Shown in pieces: positions 22,247 through 34,820 of a DNA stretch of 64,000 nt (position 1 is the stretch's first letter; the number at the start of each line of letters is the position of its first letter). Position numbers and translations under genes: made by a program. Below the pieces are notes generated by a model, which saw nothing but the letters and a program-made list of their open reading frames with translations, searched no databases and had not been told where the DNA came from. This DNA comes from Bathynomus jamesi (lineage: Eukaryota; Arthropoda; Malacostraca; Isopoda; Cirolanidae): assembly GCA_023014485.1 (NCBI GenBank), contig JAJOZX010002351.1, forward strand, positions 75,001 to 139,000. Reading direction: 5' to 3'.

Positions 22247-22592
22247 AGAAGAGTTCACGATTGAAAAGCTCGGGACGGTAAGAAAAAACCCTCGATTGAA
22301 AGGCTTGTTTATAAACTTGTATTTAATAATGATGTTGTGGTTAACGATGACCTCTTTGTTCGTGCTTTTGATTGTATTCTAGCCGTGTTTAAAGATAACT
22401 TGCCAACCGGATGTAAAGTAGGCACAAAAATAGTATTGAACGATATGAAAGCCATTTATGTCGAGTATAGGCATCCGTAACAATTAAACGGCGAAGTGTT
22501 GCTTGGACGGTTTTACCACGTAGTACAAAGTAATATCGATGTGAATGTAGACTATATTACGTGTGAGTTTAGTGTTTTGCACCGTAGAACAT
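22236..22592 (+). pseudogene. Polinton accessory ORF D, unknown protein, broken
   Basis: The start (MQSEEEFTIEKLGTV) overlaps the stop of ORF C. A frameshift near 22283 leads to SIERLVYKLVFNNDVVVNDD and CILAVFKDNLPTGCKV. One in-frame stop near 22480 precedes LNGEVLLGRFYHVVQSN, with the final stop near 22592. About 115 residues were encoded. I recognise no domain. Confidence 0.4.
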
Positions 22593-22725
22593 AATGTATA
22601 TTTAATTATTTAATTGTGTATATACATATTTCCTGTACTAATATGCATTTGAGTATACGTTTCATGCATTATTATTTTCAATATATTTAATTATTTAATA
22701 TGACTACATATTTTTCCTCTACTAA

Positions 22726-24101
22726 TAAGGGGTTCCAAAAAACCTTAGCCCCCCCCCATTTGCAGCTTACATGTTTACTTATATCGAAATAGTTTTTAGT
22801 GATTATAAAAATATATAAAATTATTTATTGCAGGTATTAAAATTACTCTAGCTCATAAAGTGATAATATAATGGCTTCTCAATTAATTGGTGATTCGGAG
22901 TGGCAACGTGTGATAGATCGCATACGAGCAATAACATTTCGGGAAGCTCGTGATGCTGGAGCCACCTTTATAACACGTTCATGGGTTGCCAAAAAGTTGC
23001 GAAGAAGTGAGGACTTCGTCAAAAGAAATTGGAATAAAACTTTGAATGAATGTGAAATGGATACAACCAAATCTGGGCGCCCAAATTTGCCACTCTCTCA
23101 GGAAACAAAGGACATCATTGAAAGCGGTACGCGTAAGCGGAAAAACAGCTGTGCTAAAGTTTCTAGAGAGATCGAAGTGTTGAGAGGAAAGATCGTTAGT
23201 GGTGAGATCATTCGACTGTACCGTCATAGGCAAGGTTTAAAGCCTTGGCATGAACTTCCAAAGCCAAGAAAAACTCAACTTAACATCGATGACAGAATGT
23301 GGTTTGCCCATTATCTTGAAGATTGGGATGTGGATGATTTCATGCATTTAGCTGTCTCCGATGATTTTTTGTTTATGTAACACGTCGGCCTAACTACCAA
23401 AATGATCGAGTGTGGGCCACAACACCAGATGAAATCGATGACAATGAACATTATCGCGAATTATTAAAAAGTCCAGACTGTGTTGGTGTGTTTGTTTTGT
23501 TCACTGCAAAGAAGCTCATGTGGGTGCTGAAGCCAAATGGTCAGAGTTGGGATGGACAGTATTTTCGTGATATTATTCTATTCCAGCATGTCATTCCTTT
23601 TCTAAGAAACCCAAACAATGTTATGGATGTCGATCAGGTCACACTTCTGCACGATAAGGCCCCCTGCTTTAAGGCATTAGCCACTCAACAGTTGTTGCGG
23701 AACCATGAGATCGATTTCTTTGGAAATGAAGAATGGCCAGGAAATTCTCCTGACCTGAACGTCTGTGAACATATTGGATCAGTTATAAAGGACAAGGTTG
23801 AATGTCTCTTGTTTCAAGAACCTGCAGCAAATCGATTTTCGAAGGATACAATGACCCAACACATTGAAACTGTTTTTAGCAAATTTGCGTAACGATCAAG
23901 ATCTATTCACGTCACTTTTGGCAAGCTACCCAAAGCGAATTCAGGCTGTCTTGGAAGCCAATGGCGGGAACACCAAGTTTTAATTGTTTCTCAATAAATG
24001 CAGGATTAAATTCTCTTTTGTAAGGTATGTTTAGTTTTACTGTACCTCTAATGGTTTACGCCATTGGCGGGGGGGGGGCTAAGGTTTATTGGAGCCCCGT
24101 A
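22726..24101 (+). mobile_element. DD37E mariner-like element, copy 1
   Basis: TA at 22726-22727 and 24100-24101 flank a 1372-bp element. Its inverted ends read ggggttccaaaaaaccttag on the left and, on the right, the complement ggggctccaataaaccttag. It is the same length as, and nearly identical to, copy 2 at 30364-31735. Confidence 0.9.
22871..23957 (+). pseudogene. DD37E transposase, frameshifted copy
   Basis: The text matches copy 2 until LAVSDDFLFM, where one base is missing near 23365 and a stop follows. The frame resumes from 23410 to 23892, and an extra T near 23876 shifts it again. The catalytic aspartates and final Glu are present on the fragments (LLHDKAPCF; SPDLNVCEHIG). It is a recent pseudogene, since substitutions relative to the intact copy are few. 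Confidence 0.9.
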
Positions 24102-24320
24102 TATATTTCCTGTTCGTATGCTATTATTATTTTTGATCATATATATATTCCATTGTATATTTATTATATATTCATCGTCCGTATGCTATTATTATTTTTG
24201 ATCATATATATTCCAATGTATATTTATTTTCTATATGTTTCCATTAATTCGTCTAAATAAACAGAATGATGTGATAGTGTTTTATTTAATTCTTTTTGTT
24301 TGTACACGGTATTTAATTAT
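24102..24320. repeat. AT-rich flank with a roughly 60-bp duplication
   Basis: The unit cgtatgctattattattttt followed by gatcatatatat occurs at about 24115 and again at 24180. The region may belong to the right end of the Polinton, but no terminal repeat could be matched. Confidence 0.5.
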
Positions 24321-24349
24321 ATCAATTGGCTGGCCTCTAAAGCAGACTT

Positions 24350-24585
24350 GTAAACCAAAATATATGCATTAATTATATAAATAGCCCTATCTGGCAACTC
24401 TGCCTTCTATGCCAAATGTTAGATTAAGTCAGAATATATGCTTTAATTAAATAAATAGCGCAAACTGGCAGCTCAGCCTTCTAAGCCAACTGGCTGATTA
24501 AGCCATAATATATGCTTTAATTAAATAAACAGCGCAATCTGGCAACCCAGCCAGATAAGCCAACTGGCTGATTAGGGGCCCTATA
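24350..24585. repeat. Minisatellite, about 73-bp unit, three copies
   Basis: The unit contains aatatatgctttaattaaat followed by aatagcgcaa-ctggca and gccaactggctgatta. It begins near 24358, 24430 and 24505, with the first copy the most divergent. Confidence 0.75.
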
Positions 24586-24849
24586 AGAGAAAGGCCGCTC
24601 GGCTGAAGTCTTAATATGCGCTTGGCTCCAGTCAAGCGAACACCTCTCCTATCTCTCCTCTCTCTTAGTTTAGGTCTCCCCCAGCGGGGTTCATTGCAGC
24701 TTGGGGGATAACTCCGCCTCCAAGTTGCATAACCCATTGTTGCTCTTGCAACATTCCACCTCCCCCATTTAGGGGGTGCCTTGCAACAAAGAGGGGTGGG
24801 TGTTGGCGCTATGGGTGCCTCGTAACAAAGGGGGGGTTTGGCACTCTTG

Positions 24850-25340
24850 CAACTACTGTCCTGAGCCAGGCGTTTAATCTTCTTTTGAAGATGTCCACTG
24901 CAACACCATTCGTTTCCTTAGGTATTTGGGCAGCTGATTAAACAGTTTTGGTCCTCCACAACAAAACTATTTTCTTTCAGGGTTAAGGATGTTCCCTGTC
25001 TCGCCTTTAATTTGGCAACACGACACAGTCTTCCTTTTCTACTTTCCACTCTTGTTTGGGGAGTTACAGGGTTCAGAGTAAGATTAGGAACTAGTTTCTC
25101 CATTATTTTCCAAGTATGAATAATGGTGTATCTCTCTCTTCTCCTTTCCAGTGAATATAGGTTTAATTCGCGTAACCTTTACCAGTAATTTAGTTCTTTG
25201 CACCCATTGATCTTGGCTGTGAAGCTTCTCTGAATCCCTTCTAGCTGTCTAATGTCTTCTCTTTTATATGGAGATGTTATGACCGAGCAGTATTCCAATT
25301 TGGATATGATCGGTGTTTTCAGTAGAGGAATCATTATGAA
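24850..25340 (-). pseudogene. Outer LINE, C-terminal part of reverse transcriptase ORF
   Basis: On the minus strand the text IISKLEYCSVITSPYKREDI, then RQLEGIQRSFTAKI, then LNLYSLERRRERYTIIHTWK and EKLVPNLTLN, is the conserved C-terminal region of a CR1/jockey-type LINE. It joins directly to the reverse transcriptase at 28234-28860 when the inner LINE is removed. Stop codons and small indels show that it is inactive. Confidence 0.8.
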
Positions 25341-28240
25341 AATGAACTGAAATGAAAATGAAAAGGTTTATTGGCAGACTACAGTATAGTCCATATGACA
25401 AATATTATTAATACAATGACAGTTCACATACTAAGGATAAAAATATATACAATTGATTAGAAATAATACAGTAATGTCGAAGTTAAGTGGAGCTACAGAC
25501 AGACGTTTTCGTACCAAGAAGTCCATAGCTTAGAGGATAAACGGCAGGAGTCATGGATAGCTTTGATAATCGGGTTGGTTGATTTTTTAATTCTTTGCAT
25601 TAGACTGTATTGAGCACGTCTTGTTACCTCCGGGAATCTCGGGACATTGCGGGTAGCAAACTTTTGCGAAGCTGAGCATCTCGAGGTAATTTATGTAAGA
25701 ATCTAAAAGACCTGTTGTATAGCAAATTTAGAATTCTGCCAGAACCTTTTTTATAATTCACCTAGAGTTGCTGTCCGTATATATTACTGCAAACAGTACG
25801 AAAGAGAGTGTCTTTAGCTTCACTTATACAGAACCGAAAGTTCCTTATAGTCATATTCACTTTAGCACAAAGGCTTCGAGATTGTTTTCTTATATCCGAG
25901 TCATCACTCAAGGAGCTGGTAATAGTTTGACCCAAATACTTAAACTCTTGTACTTCCTCAATTACTTCACCTTTCATTTTAAACCTAGTGTCAGCTGACT
26001 GATTATAGCTTTTAGGATGAAATTGCATAACCTTAGTTTTTGTAACATTAAAAAGAATATCATGTTTCTGCGAATACACTTTGCAGACTTTTAGTAGTCG
26101 ATCAAGACCTTTAACAGAGGGACTTATTAAAAACCATATCATCGGCATAAACTAAGTTATTTATCCTTGTGTTATCTATATAACATCCCACTGTTGCCTC
26201 ATTAAAGTGAAGCAATTAATCCGTGAATATACACATTAAGCAGCATAGGGGAGAGCAAGAGACTTGTCTCACCCCGCAAGAGGAGCCAAAACATTCGGAT
26301 AGTACTGTACATTGCTCCACCTAATGGTAAAAGATTGGTGGGAATACCAAAATTTCAATAAATTTAATATGTACATGGGAACCTTCCTGTCTTCTAGTTT
26401 TGCAAATAAAATATTGTGGTTCACTCTATCATATGCCTTACTATATCTAGGAAATAGCTATAAATAGTTGAATTACTGTCAATGTATTTAGAAATTGTTT
26501 CTTTAAGTACATAGATACACAGTTCAGTTGAGTGGGACCTCTTAAAACCAAACTGATTAGGAGATGTCCATAGGAAATCATTTAATCGGAATAACAAGAG
26601 TTTTTCTAGTAGTTTCGAGAAGCAGGAAGCGACAGCAATAGGCCTGTAATTATTGCTGGACAGAATGTATCCATATTTATTTTTGACCAGGGGCAAGATA
26701 TATACACTCATGAACTCTACAGGGATATGGCTATTAGCAAGCATGGCTGATAAGAGCAATGATATATGCAGACATACTACGTCATTGGCATATTTTAAGT
26801 GCTCATTCGATAGGTCATCTACCCCTGACGCAGAACCAGTCTTTAACTCTTTAATTAACCTATTTACATCAGGAACTGATATCAAAGTATTTTCCCTTGT
26901 CCCTCCCACAGGCGTTTTGCTGCAATCTATCTTAAAATTATCCCTACTCACACTGTTAAGAATGTTGGAGTAGTGGTTATTCCACAGCTTTGCAATTTCA
27001 TCCTCCCCCGACACCCCATCGATTGTAGGAGGGAGGACATTTTTGACACCCGTTTGATTCTTAACAAATTTCCAAAATTTGTTATGGTTATTTATGCGAG
27101 CTTCACAGTTTTTTGATGATCGAATAGACTCTTCCTCCTGCTTACATCGCCTTATGGCCGCCTTATACTGACCCCTACTTCTACACATATTCATGTATAC
27201 TGGTCCTAGTCTGGCTGGGTCTACCATGAATGCACCAAAAATCATAGGCGTCTTTTGATTCGCTCTTCAGCGGGGGGCAATAAAATCATTCCATCCAGGA
27301 ATAATCTTAGTATGATAGTTATAAGATTTAATCAGGGGGCTTCCTGCTTCTCTTAACAGGGATACTATCTTACTATAATACCTATCTATGAGTTTACAGT
27401 GAGAATCATTTGAGCAAAGATTATTACAGGCAAGATGCAAAATTTTTAAATTATTAAAGAGGTGACCTGTTCTGTCTTTGTATTCTATTCTCTGTTGCAT
27501 ATTAACATTAGACCAATCGACGCGATTATTCTTACCTATTGAATTCTTGCTATGTCGTGTTGCGCATAAATTTGTAAAATTAATTAATAGTTCTAATGAT
27601 CTATGATCAGAAAGGAGGAAATCATGCAGAATAAAAACTCTAACAATTCGATCCTTTAGATTATTACTAGTGAGACAATGATCAATCCACCTGGTGGCAC
27701 CACTCATATCACTAACATAAGTAAAATTACCACTGGTTACCCATAATACATCTACACACTTATATTTAATTTGGCCGACTCGCACATGTTAGTTTGTTAC
27801 CCAATTCTACAAAGAATTCCGAGTTCACATGCGCGTTAAAGTCCCCCATTATTATACAATGAGAATATTTGGGGTTATCTGATAATGACTTAATTTTGTA
27901 TAGCAAATCAATGTATTCATCTAGATTACTGCCGTTGTTGTATGGTGAATAGCAGTTTACAATTAATATGCAATCATTGTTCACTTGTAATTCAATGCCT
28001 AACAACCTTACAGTATCGCTTGTTAAAAATTTTATATGTTTTGACAAATTTTTCCTTATTAAGAAAGCAACACCACCAAAAGGCCTACAGTACATTAATT
28101 CATCTGACAAGTCTTCTGCTGATGACGCATGGTACATAAAGTCATCATAGATGGTAGAGAGGAATTTTAGCTCTTGCTTAGGTAGCCAGTACTCTTGCAG
28201 GAGTATCAAATCTGCACTGTCACTATATTCATTATAGTCA
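25334..28240 (-). mobile_element. Inner LINE inserted into the outer LINE
   Basis: The 7-base copy tcattat occurs at both borders (about 25335-25341 and 28226-28240). The 3' end on the minus strand has an aataaa signal and a cattttcatttc tail. About 2.9 kb are present, including endonuclease and reverse transcriptase regions. The 5' end appears truncated within the endonuclease domain. Confidence 0.75.
25441..28209 (-). pseudogene. Inner LINE ORF2: APE endonuclease and reverse transcriptase
   Basis: The endonuclease block has LLQEYWLPKQEL, RPFGGVAFLIRK and IIMGDFNAHV (27766-28209). It continues with WIDHCLTSNN and LLSDHRSLEL (27267-27785). The reverse transcriptase region has SASGVDDLSNEHLKYA, NNYRPIAVASCFSKLLEK and NQFGFKRSHSTELC (26421-27245), and the catalytic YADD near 26140. 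The C-terminal region includes FKYLGQTIT. At least four frame breaks are present. The clade is not certain; it is an APE-type non-LTR element distinct from the CR1 copies in this window. Confidence 0.8.
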
Positions 28241-28857
28241 TTATATTTCTATCCCTTCGTTTAAAGGTTCTCAGTATCTACTCAGTTATTCTCTTTGCTC
28301 TGTCTACTGCTATCTTATTTTGTGTTTCAAATTTCGCATCATCAGTCATTACAACCCCTAAATCTTTTGCTCTAGAATTTCTCTGAATTTCCTGTCCATT
28401 TGGGATATAATATTCCATGGATTTTAGGTTTTCTCTTTTTCTGTACCGTAACAGCTGAAATTTCTCGGTGTTAAATTTCATATTGTTGTCTTCCGTCCAT
28501 TTGTAGATTATGCTCATGTCGGTTTGTAGAGAGCCTATATCTTCTGGGTTTCTTATTTTTCTATTGATCTTTGTGTCATCGGCAAAGGATGTTACTGTGC
28601 TGTCTCTGGTAACGTCCTCATCTATGTCAGTTAGCATGATTATGAAGAGTAGTGGAGCTAATACTGTTCCTTGTGGTGCTGAGCTGAGAACCTCTGATTG
28701 TGATGAAGATACTCCTTGTACTGTAACGACTACCCGCCGCTCACTAAGAAAATTATATATCCATTTCCCTACTTTTCCTGTTATTCCCATATATTTCAGT
28801 TTATGTATTATGATTCCATGGTCGCACTTGTCGAACGCTTTGGCAAAGTCTGTGTAT

Positions 28858-28862
<5 letters not shown>
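28234..28862 (-). pseudogene. Outer LINE, reverse transcriptase part
   Basis: The text FAKAFDKCDHGIIIHKLKYM, APQGTVLAPLLFIIMLTDID and the catalytic TSFADDTKINRKI, then NNMKFNTEKFQLL, identifies the palm of a CR1/jockey-type reverse transcriptase. The element is cut at 28862 by a (TA)n tract, so its 5' half is missing. The C-terminal part lies at 24850-25340 beyond the inner LINE. Confidence 0.85.
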
Positions 28863-28922
<60 letters not shown>

Positions 28923-29467
28923 ATGTGTTTGTGAACATTTTCTATTGACCGTTATGCATTTAGCATCGAAATATTTTTTTCTTCGCGGTAAAGAAGCATC
29001 CGAGTGCCACAAAGTCGACACCCAAAAATTATAAACACGAAAATGATCGAAATGTTCCACTTGAGGCATGTCTGTTTAATTCAGGTTAATTTGGCTAAAC
29101 TATGTTTATTTAACTTACCAACCAAGATCAAGAGACTTTAAAAGAGGCCTTAAAAGAGGCCTTATTCTGGTTCTTTAAAACCGAATGGGGCTTCTTTATC
29201 TTGGCTCACTCTGTATATCCAGATGTGGTATGCTAGATTCGCATGGTTAGGTTAGATTAGGTTAGGTTTGTCATTTCGACCTAAACATTTTAAATGTATC
29301 TATTTTTATGATGTAGGGGATGATGATGCCTGATGTTCTATGTTTGTTTATACACGTCTAAGGTAGTAATAATTGGTCGTAATAATAAAGACGTCTTATT
29401 AATTAAGTTAAAAAAGAGTCAGATACGAAAATAGAGACGAGTTCAGGCATTTTCTCTTAATCTTCAG
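28863..29467. other. (TA)n tract and unclassified sequence upstream of first visible P450 exon
   Basis: A (TA)n tract covers 28863-28918. The rest has no gene I can recognise. A short direct duplication of aaaagaggcctta lies near 29140, and a few ttagg-like units (ggttaggttagattaggtta) lie at 29248-29270. Confidence 0.5.
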
Positions 29468-29576
29468 GTTACTGGGGATTTCCGCTCATTGGATATATCC
29501 CTCTAAATAAGAAGAAAAATATCACTGAAAGGTTATTGGAGATAAGGAAGAAAAATGGAAATAGTCCAGTTGTTTC
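29468..29576 (+). CDS. P450 exon a (proline-rich hinge)
   Basis: Acceptor aatcttcag and donor gtaagtacat bound the exon. It encodes YWGFPLIGYIPLNKKKNITE and onward, the hinge after the membrane anchor. It begins one base into a codon, so at least one upstream exon exists. Confidence 0.8.
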
Positions 29577-32500
29577 GTAAGTACATGTGACTTCACATTA
29601 ATCATTTCTAGAGTTAGGTGTGAGGAAGAAAGGGACACAAGTTTCTGTCCAAACATTAGACACAGAATTTTATCACCTGGAGCAACAACCATGCTTCACA
29701 AAAAGATTTATACACGACGGAGCCAATTTCCTCTATGTTTACAAAACTCAACGTCCATAGCTCAGTGGATAACACTGTTTCCGTATAAGTGAGGTGAAGG
29801 TACTGAGGTCGGGGGCTCGAACACCGATGATACTGGTAATAATAATACCGGCGTTTAGAGCAATAGGCCGGCTAACTTAGTTGTTCCGTGTGTTGTGCCA
29901 GAAATTAAACTTCTGTAAAATGGTAAAAGTTATCATCCAGTATTAATAATACTAATAATAGTAATACTATTACTACTAATAATAATAATAAATTCATCTA
30001 AACTCAGTATACTAATTTATCTACGTCAAACTGATGTTTGTATGGCATAATTGATGTTATACTGTATATACACATTATTTTGTTTATTTTTTATAAGGTG
30101 GAGAATGGGAACAAGGCTTGTTGTCTTCCTATTCGATGGGAAAATGATCAGAGAAGCTTTCACAGGCAAAGACTTTATTTATCGTCCGCCTATGAGAATT
30201 ATCGGCTTCCTGGGCAACAAAAATGTCGGTAAGTTAAATAGTTGATGAATAACTACAAATGTCTAGATTCCTGACGGTATAGCATATAATGATGGTGTTG
30301 TTTAACCTCGTTCGCAAACTCTACGTAAGGTTGGTTATACGTACGTATAATGGAGAGCATCTAAGGGGTTCCAAAAAACCTTAGCCCCCCCCCATTTGCA
30401 GCTTACATGTTTACTTATATCGAAATAGTTTTTAGTGATTATAAAAATATATAAAATTCTTTATTTATTGCAGGTATTAAAATTACTCTAGCTCATAAAG
30501 TGATGATATAATGGCTTCTCAATTAATTGGTGATTCAGAGAGGCAACGTGTGATAGATCGCATACGAGCAATAACATTTCGGGAAGTTCGTGATGCTGGA
30601 GCCACCTTTATAACACGTTCATGGATTGCCAAAAAGTTGCGAAGAAGTGAGGACTTCGTCAAAAGAAATTGGAATAAAACTTTGGATGAATGTGAAATGG
30701 ATACAACCAAATTTGGGCGCCCAAATTTGCCACTCTCTCAGGAAACAAAGGACATCATTGAAAGCGGTACGCGTAACCGGAAAAACAGCTGTGCTAAACT
30801 TTCTAGAGAGATCGAAGTGTTGAGAGGAAAGATCGTTAGTGGTGAGATCATTCGACTGTACCGTCATAGGCAAGGTTTAAAGCCTTGGCATGAACTTCCA
30901 AAGCCAAGAAAAACTCAACTTAACATCGATGACAGAATGTGGTTTGCCCATTATCTTGAAGATTGGGATGTGGATGATTTCATGCATTTAGCTGTCTCCG
31001 ATGAATTTTTTGTTTACGTAACACGTCGGCCTAACTACCAAAATGATCGAGTGTGGGCCACAACACCAGATGAAATCGATAACAATGAACATTATCGCGA
31101 GTTATTAAAAAGTCCAGACTGTGTTGGTGTGTTTGTTTTGTTCACTGCAAAGAAGCTCATGTGGGTGCTGAAGCCAAATGGTCAGAGTTGGGATGGACAG
31201 TATTTTCGTGATATTATTCTATCCCAGCATGTCATTCCTTTTCTAAGAAACCCAAACAATGTTATGGATGTCGATCAGATCACACTTCTGCACGATAAGG
31301 CCCCCTGCTTTAAGGCATTAGCCACTCAACAGTTGTTGCGGAACCATGAGATCGATTTCTTTGGAAATGAAGAATGGCCAGGAAATTCTCCTGACCTGAA
31401 CGTCTGTGAACACATTGGGTCAATTATAAAGGACAAGGTTGAATGTCTCTTGTTTCAAGAACCTGTAGCAAATCGATTTTCGAAGGATACAATGATGCAA
31501 CACATTGAAACTGTTTTAGCAAATTTGCGTAACGATCAAGATCTATTCACGTCACTTTTGGCAAGCTACCCAAAGCGAATTCAGGCTGTCTTGGAAGCCA
31601 ATGACGGGAACACCAAGTTTTAATTGTTTCTTATTAAATGCAGGATTAAATTCTCTTTTGTAAGGTATGTTTAGTTTTACTGTACCTCTAATGGTTTAGG
31701 CCATGGGCGGGTGTCTAAGGTTTATTGGAGCCCCGTACAGCCTTTTACATGGGATCCTAACCACGGGTGGCCATAAGCAACCTGGAAACAAAGGACGGTA
31801 CCCCATCGAACTACTACCCAAACCCAATATCGCTTAACTTCGCTGTTCGACAGGACGTGGTGTCGCGACATTAGGGAAAAATATCCCTGATGTAGGTATA
31901 TTAAACATGTATGCATTATGTATAACAGAGTGAAGTATCACGTTTTAACGTCTATATTGTAGAGGCAAATAAAAAGCTAAAAATAATGAAGAACAGAGAA
32001 TTTTTGTAATATTACTATTTGATCGTACGTCCGTTATAATTAATCTGCTTTTCTCGAAACCTCCTTTTTTTAAGTGCCGAAACCTAATTCTTTGCACTTT
32101 GCAGGTTTAGCAAGGTGCAATGGAGCCTCATGGCAGCAATCACGACGCTTCACTTTGCATCATTTGCGGGATTTGGGAATGGGAAAATCAAGTCTTCTTC
32201 CAGTTATCCATGAAGAAGCGATTGAAATAATGAAAACTTTGAAATCTGAAGCAGGGAGACCAGCCCCCATTCCAGAATCACTTGTAATGGGACCTTTGAA
32301 TATAATTTGGCAGATGATTGCTAGTAAGAAACATAAACCACTTTTTTTAATGCAAAGCAGATATAAATTCCATATTATCTAAAGCGTAATAATATACTCG
32401 TATATGTATATATATATCGGCTTTGTAGGTTTTATTAGTTTTATGTTTTTAATGTTTTATTCTTGGAGTTGTCTTGTTATATATGTGTTTCTTCTTAGGC

Positions 32501-32712
32501 AAACGATACACAATTGAGGATGAAGAACTGCAAAGATTCCTGTATTTACTGAAAGAATTTGAGCCGCAAGTTGACAAGGTCACAGTTGCGGATTTTATGC
32601 CTTGGTTGCCTTTTGTAACTCCATCTTTCATCCTTAAAAAAATTGTTGATTTCGAACTTGTACAACAATTTGACAAACATTTGAGGGATTTGTTAATGGT
32701 AAGTACTCTCAA

Positions 32713-32751
<39 letters not shown>

Positions 32752-34739
32752 GGTGGCCCTTATTTTTCAACTTTTGAAATTACTTGCTCCCAACCCCTAA
32801 TCTTCTTCCAATATATAAAAAAGTGCTCTGTGCAAAATTTCAGCTCAATTGGGCTATATATTAAGGTGGCCCCCAAAGGCCCTAAAGTTTCAAAATTCAC
32901 CGATAATTGGTATTTCTAATATAAAACCTTTATAATTCATTTGCAAACTTTGTTTGGGAAAATAATCACAAAGCATAATCGAAAGTGAATTTTTGAGGGA
33001 CGCCGCTTATACAGGGTGTACATAAAGTCAGGATCTATTTTTGTGAAGCACTTAGAAATTATATGGAATTCAATCATAAAATGATAAAGTGGTAACATTT
33101 ATTAAATAATTAAGAGTAGGATTCGACGTGACGCCCATCAGTATCCCTGCACAGCTCAAATCGTTCCGCAGCACTTCTAAACACATTCTGGAGCATTTGC
33201 GGGGTTATGTTATCTGCAGCAGTTCGTATACGTGTACGTAAGTTTTCAAGACTCGTAATCTTCGTCTGATAGACGTGCGACTCGATAAAGCCCCATGCAA
33301 AGAAATCTAAAGGGGTTAAATCTGGTCATCTCGCTGGCCAAGGTCTGTTGCTTCCGCGTCCGATCCAGCGATTTGGAAAACGTCCATTTAGATAATCCTG
33401 AACAATTTTGGCATAGTGACAAGGAGCACCATCATGTTGATAGACGACGGGGATAGGATTGTTAGTACCGTCGTCTATCAACATGATGGTGCTCCTTGTC
33501 ACTATGCCAAAATTGTAGCCCTGCAGACATCTAGGCGGTGCTTCAATTCCAGCCACACACGCCCAAGAACATCAGGAGTGACGGATGCGATAGCTTCCGT
33601 GATTCGCTCGTGCAAGTGATGAATATCCCTAATGGGTACACTGTACACGCTTTGCTTGACGTAACCCCACAAATAAAAGTCCAAAGGTGTCAGGTCCGGA
33701 GAGCGTGGAGGCCATGGCTTCTATCCTCCTCTTCCTATCCATCTCTGTGGAAATTTTTCATTAAGGAATTCTCGAACAACGTTGGCATAGTGCGGAGGAG
33801 CACCATCTTGCTGAAAGATGATATTATTGTCAATAAATTGGGGTACTGCAAAATGTTCCAACATAGCGAGGTAGTTGTGTGACGTCACAGTGGCTTCCGC
33901 GAAGAAAAATGGGCCAATCACTCGATCTCGTGCTAGAGCACACCACACATTAACTTTCGGGCTATTACGCTCATGTTCAACATAGGCATGTGGACATTCG
34001 CTAGCCCATATCCTTACATTGTGTCGATGGACATGCCCTGAAACATGAAAAGTACACTCATCACTGAACACTATACGATCTAAAAAGTGCTCATCATCGT
34101 CAATCTCATGAATAATATCAGCAGCAAATTCGTATCTTATGCGGTGATCAGCTGGCCGGAGTGCATGTAACACCTGAAGTTTATAAGCTGTAAAACACAA
34201 ATGCTTTTTCAAGACCGTATGAACTGTTGTTTTTGCAAGTCCTAATTGTCGAGCACATCGACGCACTGATTTCTTTGGACTACGAAGAAAACTTGTTCGA
34301 ATGGCTTCAATCGAATCGTCACTAACAGATGGTCTACCGGAACGCTTTTTGTCCAGTAGGCTTCCCGTTTCTTTCAACTGTTTATCCCAACGGCGAATGT
34401 TATTTTCGTGTGGTGGTTCTTCGTTAAACACACGACGGTACTCATGTCGCACAAGAGTTACAGATTCAAATTTTGCAAGCCATAAAACGCACTGCACCTT
34501 CCTTTGCACCGTCGTCATCTTACTGGGGCACTCGTCGTGTGAGCTCAACTAGCTTAGCTTAGCCTAGACTAGCTACGAGATAAAGGTTAAGCTTAGCCTA
34601 GACTAACTACAAGATACAACTTTGAGAGTTGTTCTTAAATTTGGCATTGTTTCATCTCATTATCATGTTTCGTTGCAATAATATAGCTATTTAAAATCCC
34701 ACCATGACTTTACGGACACACTGTACAGTATATATATAT

Positions 34740-34820
<81 letters not shown>

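Larger units (their letters stand above)
500..22600. mobile_element. Maverick/Polinton DNA transposon, decayed and multiply interrupted
   Basis: The Polinton hallmark gene set is visible: cysteine protease, double jelly-roll major capsid, penton-like minor capsid, packaging ATPase, rve integrase with chromodomain, and protein-primed polymerase B. The morphogenesis genes are on the minus strand and the polymerase is on the plus strand, with divergent starts around 14.69-14.76 kb. The ends are estimated from the gene content; I could not find the terminal inverted repeats or the 6-bp duplication. Removing the nested insertions leaves roughly 12-13 kb, slightly short of a typical 15-20 kb element. 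Nearly every gene carries frameshifts, so this copy is dead. Confidence 0.9.

Noticed and set aside
500..24300. Polinton terminal inverted repeats
   Set aside because: I compared the left 250 bases with the sequence up to 24.3 kb on the other strand and found only short AT-rich similarities, not enough to call.
24350..24585. CRISPR-like array
   Set aside because: The repeats are continuous tandem units of about 73 bp without unique spacers, in a eukaryotic genome.
28863..28918. Peptides of alternating Ile and Tyr within several long frames
   Set aside because: They are translations of (TA)n tracts and not proteins; the same holds at 34729-34817, 40574-40657, 52650-52682 and 54061-54087.
28921..29060. 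Coding sequence continuing the outer LINE
   Set aside because: The open frame across the TA tract is accidental. The text beyond it has no reverse transcriptase similarity.
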